From Distichodus sexfasciatus (lineage: Eukaryota; Chordata; Actinopteri; Characiformes; Distichodontidae): DNA of 64,000 bases. The DNA is taken from assembly GCA_032718565.1 (NCBI GenBank), contig JAVGVS010000289.1, forward strand, positions 304,001 to 368,000, in the 5' to 3' direction. Position numbers and translations under genes: made by a program. Shown piece by piece: positions 58,841 through 64,000 of the stretch (the first letter of the stretch is position 1; each line of letters opens with the position of its first letter). The notes beneath the pieces are model-generated. The model was not told where the DNA came from. It saw only the letters and a list, made by a program, of their open reading frames with translations, and ran no database searches.

Positions 58841-60745
58841 GCCCTCCACCCTCACACACATACAAACAAAGAAAAAGAGAGTCCTCAAGGGCAATAAAAA
58901 CAATGAAAATTGTTATGGTGCCAAATGCACTCTGAATGAGACATTGTCTGGAACCATAAGCATAATCAAATAAGAACAGACAGTTGTTGGTTTGAGCAAA
59001 ATTTTGACTGCCAGCCTGATTGGAGTCCAAATCATTACGTAAAGTGGATCACCGTAAACTAGCGAATAGCTAAAAGCAGCTTGTAGGGCTGAGATTTTTA
59101 TAATGTGATTGGAAGCATGTTTTTGGGTGAGGAAGAAAAAAACATATAAATTTGTCCTGTTTAAACTCAAGACTCATCCACCCTACGGCTGATGCTGCAA
59201 AAAGCATCTGCATGATACGTCATGCCTGACTTGCAGAATGTCTTCCACGCTTTTTTTTTGCTATTCATTACATGGTATTTGAGTGTATCTCAATGGCTGA
59301 ATTTTCTCCTCTGATGACCTGAGGGTGTGATTAGAAAATAATTTCAGCGAAGAATCGGAACAAAGCTGCAAAGCCAGCACAATGGTGTTGCTCAGAGTGG
59401 AAAACATGGAACGCTGGACGTTTTTGACAGTCTATCGTGGCTGCATTCTGCTCAGCTGGCCAGAGCAATATATCATGTGATTCTACACGCTTGTAATGGA
59501 TAGCTATTCTCTTCTGGCCACAGATCTGAACTCACACAAGCACAACAAGGCTTCAGGAGTGACTGATTTGGCCAGCATAAGAGTCATGGGTCCAGTAGAG
59601 CTTGTTAATTGCACTTGCTAACATACATACAGTATACCGTATATCTCCTTGCAATTGTTTAATAGCTCACAATAATAATAATAATAATAATATCATCATA
59701 TTATTATTATGCACATTGCATAGATTATATTATGTAGTAGCCCACACTTAATTAAGCAACTGCTACTCAGTTGGTTGCTGTAATGTAATATTATCAAAAA
59801 TTAACTATAATGCCATAATTTTATCTATGTACATTGTACCAATTTGTGCATTCATATTAGTGAACTTTTTCAATCCAATTTTATAAACACACATAGGCAG
59901 GTTGCATATATTCAGAATCTGAAAAACATTGTGAAGTTGGAAGAACTCTCAAATTTTGTGATGAATTTTCAGGTAGCGTCTTCTTTAAGCTATAATCACA
60001 GATGCTCTTGTCTTGCCATAAGAAAGACTACTGTTTCCTGGTTCTTGAATTACTGAAAATGTACACTTTTACTGCTATGCATGATAACACCTGAAATGAA
60101 CCAGAACAGATTCTGATCAAATAAAGAGGTAGTTGTACCAATACTAATGTGGGTTCTGAGAACTAAAATCCATGGCTGCTAAGTTACTGGAGCAGTACAG
60201 ATTAGTGGCTGTTTATTTGATCTTTCAAGAAAGCCAGAAGTGATAGGTCAGATTTACAGCTGGGTCAGTGACAGGATCAAAAAGAGCGAGGACAGCAAGC
60301 ATTAAAGTCGTAAACCAACAACTGATAGAGACAGAATCACATGGTAAAGAAAACTGCACAGAGGTAGCAGAGGTAGGAACAGAAAGATCCATGAAAAGGG
60401 GCAAAGAGAAGAGAGATCTGAGAAGAAGGCTAAGTTTCAAGAAGGAAGGTAAGATGAAAAGGTGAGATGGTTGTTAAGAAGAGGGAGGTTGAGATAAAGA
60501 AAGGAGGAGTTTAGAATGAATAGAGAGTAAAATGTATGGGATGGTGATTGGATTAATGAGAACAGAATGTTGTAGATTCTCACTAGAATGGCCCTAAATT
60601 GAGGACAGAGACCAGTGTAATGAAAAGTTGAGTAGGGAGGGAGGTAGCAACATGACACACCAGTCAAATTGATCATGAGACTTTTTAAATGCATGTAGCA
60701 TTTCAAACATGAATTGTGGAGATATCAACCTTCCCCTTAAACCGG
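58841..60745. other. Intergenic DNA with (AAT)n and purine-rich tracts
   Basis: An (AAT)n tract lies at 59670-59692, followed by its complement ATTATTATTAT at 59698-59710, so the two can pair. A purine-rich stretch runs from about 60350 to 60530. No gene was recognised. Confidence 0.5.
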
Positions 60746-62860
60746 ATATAGAACCTGCAGTCCCATCTAGCGATCGATCCATATCACTTATAAATGCAGA
60801 TCTTAAAATCATCTGCAAGACGCCGACTATTAAAATAGAAAAAGAAACACCTTGTGTAATGCATCCAGACTAAACTGGCTTCATTAAACGTAGACAGTCT
60901 ACCAACAATATGAGGAGACTAATTGACTTAATAGACTATTGCAATATTCAAAATAAGGAAGCTATATTCATCATATTGGACGCAGAGAAAGCTTTTGATA
61001 GGGTAAACTGGAAATTTCTACTGGTAACTTTACAGAAATTTGGATTTAGAAAGAACTTCTTAACCTAGATTAAAATATTATACAGCTCACCTAGGGCCTG
61101 TGTAAAAAGAAATGATCGAATTTCTCCATGCTTCAATCTCAGAAGAGGTACCAGGCAAGGCTGTCCACTTTCTCCCTCACTATTCACCATATTTATCGAA
61201 CCACTGGCAGCGGCAATCCGGCAAAGTAATATTATTAAAGGTATTCAAACAGCAAACTTGACACATGAAATTAACCTTTATGCAGAGGATGAATTGCTTT
61301 TTCTTCCAAACATACAGAGCTGTCTTTTAGAGATTATAAAAAATCATAGATAAGTTCTCATCCATCTCCGATTATTCTATTAATTGGAATAAATCAATTG
61401 TCCTCCCAATATCTTGTGACTTCCAGTTCAACTGAACTATCCCACTTCAGACTGGAGATATTAGGTATTTGAGTATCAAAATTTCGGCCAAGCTGTCAGA
61501 CATGACACGGTTAAATCATACTCCCCTACTCAAAAGGGACCTCACACGGTGGAGTACTCTGCCCATATCACTTCTAGGAAAAATAGCTGCAATCAAAATG
61601 ATGATCTTTCCAAAAATCAATTACATCTTCTCTATGGTTCCGAGTAAACCCCTCTGGCTTGGTTCAAATCTCTAGACTCCATAATTTCTAAATTCCTTTG
61701 GAAATCCAAGCCACCACGAATAAGTTAAAAAACTTTACAGAAACCCAAAAGTCATGGTGGTCTGGAGCTTCTATAACTACTCTTGCCAATAGGTTGACAT
61801 ATATACTAAAATAGACTACACAAAATCAATTAGACCATAATTAGCTGGATATTGAGCAAACTTTATGTAACAACATCAAAATCCAAGAACTGCCGTTTAT
61901 TAGTAACGTACTCAAATGACACTGCTGTTTTAAGAGCATCAATATCAGCACTTCACTGACAGCCTGGTGGGAATTTCTTAAAATGAATAGAACTTCACTG
62001 GTCCCATGTAAACTGTCACCCATCTGGAACAACCCTGACATCCTGCTAAACAAAAAAATGATACACTTCACAGCATGGTATGATAAAGGAATAAGACGCC
62101 TGGAACATATCAACCAAGACAATCACATGATTTCATTTGACAGAATAGCTGAAATGTATAACACTGAAAAAAGCAAATACAAGTTGAACATTAAGCAATC
62201 AGCTCTCACTTAAAATAGCAAGTTTTCTAATACCTCCAAACAAAAAACTACTCTCAAAAATGTATGGGCACTTGTAGAATCTGAGACAACACTCCCGCTC
62301 CCCACCCACAAATGGGAAAGGGACTTGCTCATTAACCCAGATATTAATTTCTGGATACAAATCTGCTTAAACACCTTTAGGATGACTAAAAACTCTCATT
62401 TGCAGTTAATACAGTACAAAATCTTACACCGAACACACTACACTGGACAAAGGATGTACCAGATGGGTGTCAGGAAGTCTAATAACTGTACAACCTGCAA
62501 GGATGACACACCGGATAATTATATGCATGCTGTTTGGCACTGCGCATTAGTCAAGAAATTTTGGTAGCGGACCTGTGAAAATCTATCAACACACCTAGGG
62601 CTTCCCATTCCTGCCACCCCCTCACTTTCCCTGCTTGGGGATCTCACTAACATTAATATAGAAACTAAGAAATCTTGCATTCTCCTTACAGTATTACGCA
62701 TTGCTAATAAACCATCCTTCTGAACTGGAAGTCAAAAGAGAACTTTAAAAATCTACTTTTAAACCATGTTTCTGTGGAGAGGATGTCTGCCTATAAGAAA
62801 AATAAACAGGCAGAAATCGAATACAATTGGACTCCAATAATTAATTTTATCATGTAAAAT
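60746..62860 (+). pseudogene. L1/Tx1-like LINE, broken reverse transcriptase ORF
   Basis: The translated fragments give a retroelement polymerase in order: an ISLINADLKII segment (about 60776), TGFIKRRQSTNN, FIILDAEKAFDRVNW, GTRQGCPLSPSLF and LYAEDELLF, the last being the YADD active-site box with Asp changed to Glu (61279-61290). Then come a thumb-like region and a C-terminal Cys/His motif (CTTC...H...C) near 62485-62550. In-frame stops at 60871 and 61066, further stops and at least two frame changes kill the ORF. The 5' end with ORF1 and endonuclease is missing, which is typical of 5'-truncated LINE copies. The clade call rests on remembered motifs. Confidence 0.88.
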
Positions 62861-63677
62861 TGTGGGGGGAGGTGGGGCTTCATCCTTTCAGCACAGTGCC
62901 TTGGGGGGGGCATAGGTTTTGGGGGTCACGGTAGCCCTCTAGGCCGGGGTCTTGTAGGTGGTGTCTCTGGGTAGGTGCAGTCTGGGGAGCTACACCCCCT
63001 GGCCCATCGGGGATGATGTAAGGGGCAGGGGGTGTAGCTCCCCAGACTGGGGGCTGCACTGGGGTATGGGGCTGGTGGGGAGTCTGGTCCTGTCTGTGCC
63101 ACTGCACCAGTGGGAGGAGGGTTGGGTCATGGGCTCTGTCAGCTGGGCTCCATGGCTCTGACTCCTAGGGAGTTGGCTGCCCGCATATGGTGGGGCCAGG
63201 CCTACCTGGTCCTAGTCCCCTGGTGGGGGTCGGGTCGGGGTCGGCCATTGGCATACTCAGCATCAGGCCCTCGGGTTCTGTAGGGGGACTGGAGGAAGGT
63301 GTAATTGGAGGGGTCTCCCCCTCACTGTGGGGAGGCCTGGGGTGGTCAGGGGTTGGGGTCAACCCACTCGGCCAGACCGGCTCCCCGCTTGCTGGTGGGT
63401 CTGGGGTTGTTCCGCCCTGGGCCTCTGGCTGGGGTCTTGTGATGCATGGCGTGACAGGGCCCCTCTGGTGTGTGCCTGGGTGGGGAGGTGCCCCTGCTGT
63501 CAGGCTGCCTGCAGCACCCCTAGACACCCCAGCTGGGCACCCTTGCTGACTGCATGGGGAAAGGGATGGGGACTAATCGGGGCAAGTCAGTGATCTGGCC
63601 CCAGTGGGGGGTGGGGGTGAAGGGCACTCAGTGCATGACCTCTCTTCCCCTGTTGACCAGCACTATTTTCACACAAA
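62861..63677 (+). repeat. G-rich tract, probable LINE 3' region, with a 24-bp hairpin
   Basis: It directly follows the last LINE codons and is strongly G-rich on the + strand, unlike the rest of the window. It contains a perfect 24-bp inverted repeat (62978-63001 with 63026-63049) separated by 24 bases. Long open frames on both strands (63165-63593) result from lack of AT-rich stop codons and carry no domain. Assignment to the LINE 3' untranslated region is inference from position and from G-rich 3' regions known in L1 elements. Confidence 0.6.
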
Positions 63678-64000
63678 ACTAGGGCTATGAGGCATGCCTT
63701 GGCACTGCCCCTCAATTTTTACTTGCATATTAGACACCACATGACACTAGGGCTGTGGAGGGGGGTTGGGACAGGGGGCACTCTGCTATTCACCAGCAGT
63801 GGGGTGCCCATGCCTTGACAGCTCCCCCAATTTTAATGCACTTTAGTCATCCTCACAGCCCACATTCACTAGGGCACTGTGGGTCAGGAAGGGGGATGGG
63901 GGACTCGACTGTCTGCCAGCAGTGGGGACTCTCTCCTCCTAACTGCACCCACAAATTTTAATGCGCTACTCACACACATACAACACTTTCACGCATACAT
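63678..64000. repeat. Imperfect tandem repeats with ACTAGGGC starts
   Basis: Units start ACTAGGGC at 63678, 63746 and 63868 (68, 122 and at least 133 bases). They share a G-rich first half, CCAGCAGTGGGG in the two longer ones, and a CAATTTTTA/CAATTTTAATGC-type second half. The array continues past the window edge. Confidence 0.65.

Noticed and set aside
63165..63593. Long Gly/Pro-rich frames on both strands
   Set aside because: The GC-rich sequence lacks stop codons by composition. There is no domain, and both strands are open at once.

Overview
The window looks like AT-rich intergenic and intronic DNA from a ray-finned (teleost) fish. The reasons are a melatonin receptor gene with the vertebrate two-exon layout, many long (CA)n microsatellites, fish-type Tc1-like and hAT transposons, several tRNA-headed SINE families, and a decayed L1/Tx1-like LINE. 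I cannot name the species. There are no bacterial features: no operons and no CRISPR.

One protein-coding gene is well supported. It is a melatonin receptor of the MTNR1A type on the + strand. Exon 1 (9180-9366) has a TATA box (8994-9000), a 5' leader with an upstream ORF, and a (CA)19 tract just upstream of the TATA box. Exon 2 (25349-26217) carries the rest of the receptor and is followed by a polyadenylation signal at 26511. A 15,982-bp phase-1 intron separates them at the conserved site in the first cytoplasmic loop. Joined, they encode 351 residues.

Region by region: 1-8900 is intergenic, with a SINE fragment, a 648-bp inverted-repeat element of unclear family (4423-5070), a Tc1 transposase scrap (about 7049) and a repeat bracketed by two (CA)n tracts. 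9367-25348 is the receptor intron. It holds a Tc1-like element with DD38E spacing, a hAT-like element with a SINE nested in it, a small MITE, a (TA)n tract and a second Tc1-like element. 26218-50200 has no recognisable exon. It contains a hAT MITE with perfect 8-bp target duplications, two long and several shorter SINEs (one with a perfect 17-bp target duplication), a 676-bp hAT element and a 955-bp element with inverted ends, internal direct repeats and a terminal hairpin. A third Tc1-like element closes that stretch. 50194-60745 is a gene desert with several unique AT-rich blocks that could be regulatory. 60746-64000 is the decayed LINE followed by a G-rich tract with a 24-bp perfect hairpin and imperfect tandem repeats; the tract is probably the LINE 3' region.

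I found no convincing undescribed gene system. The most useful second-look items are the promoter and uORF arrangement of the receptor gene, the Helentron/HINE-like element at 47215-48169, the unclassified element at 4423-5070, the sequence shared by two different hAT elements, and the large hairpin near 63 kb.
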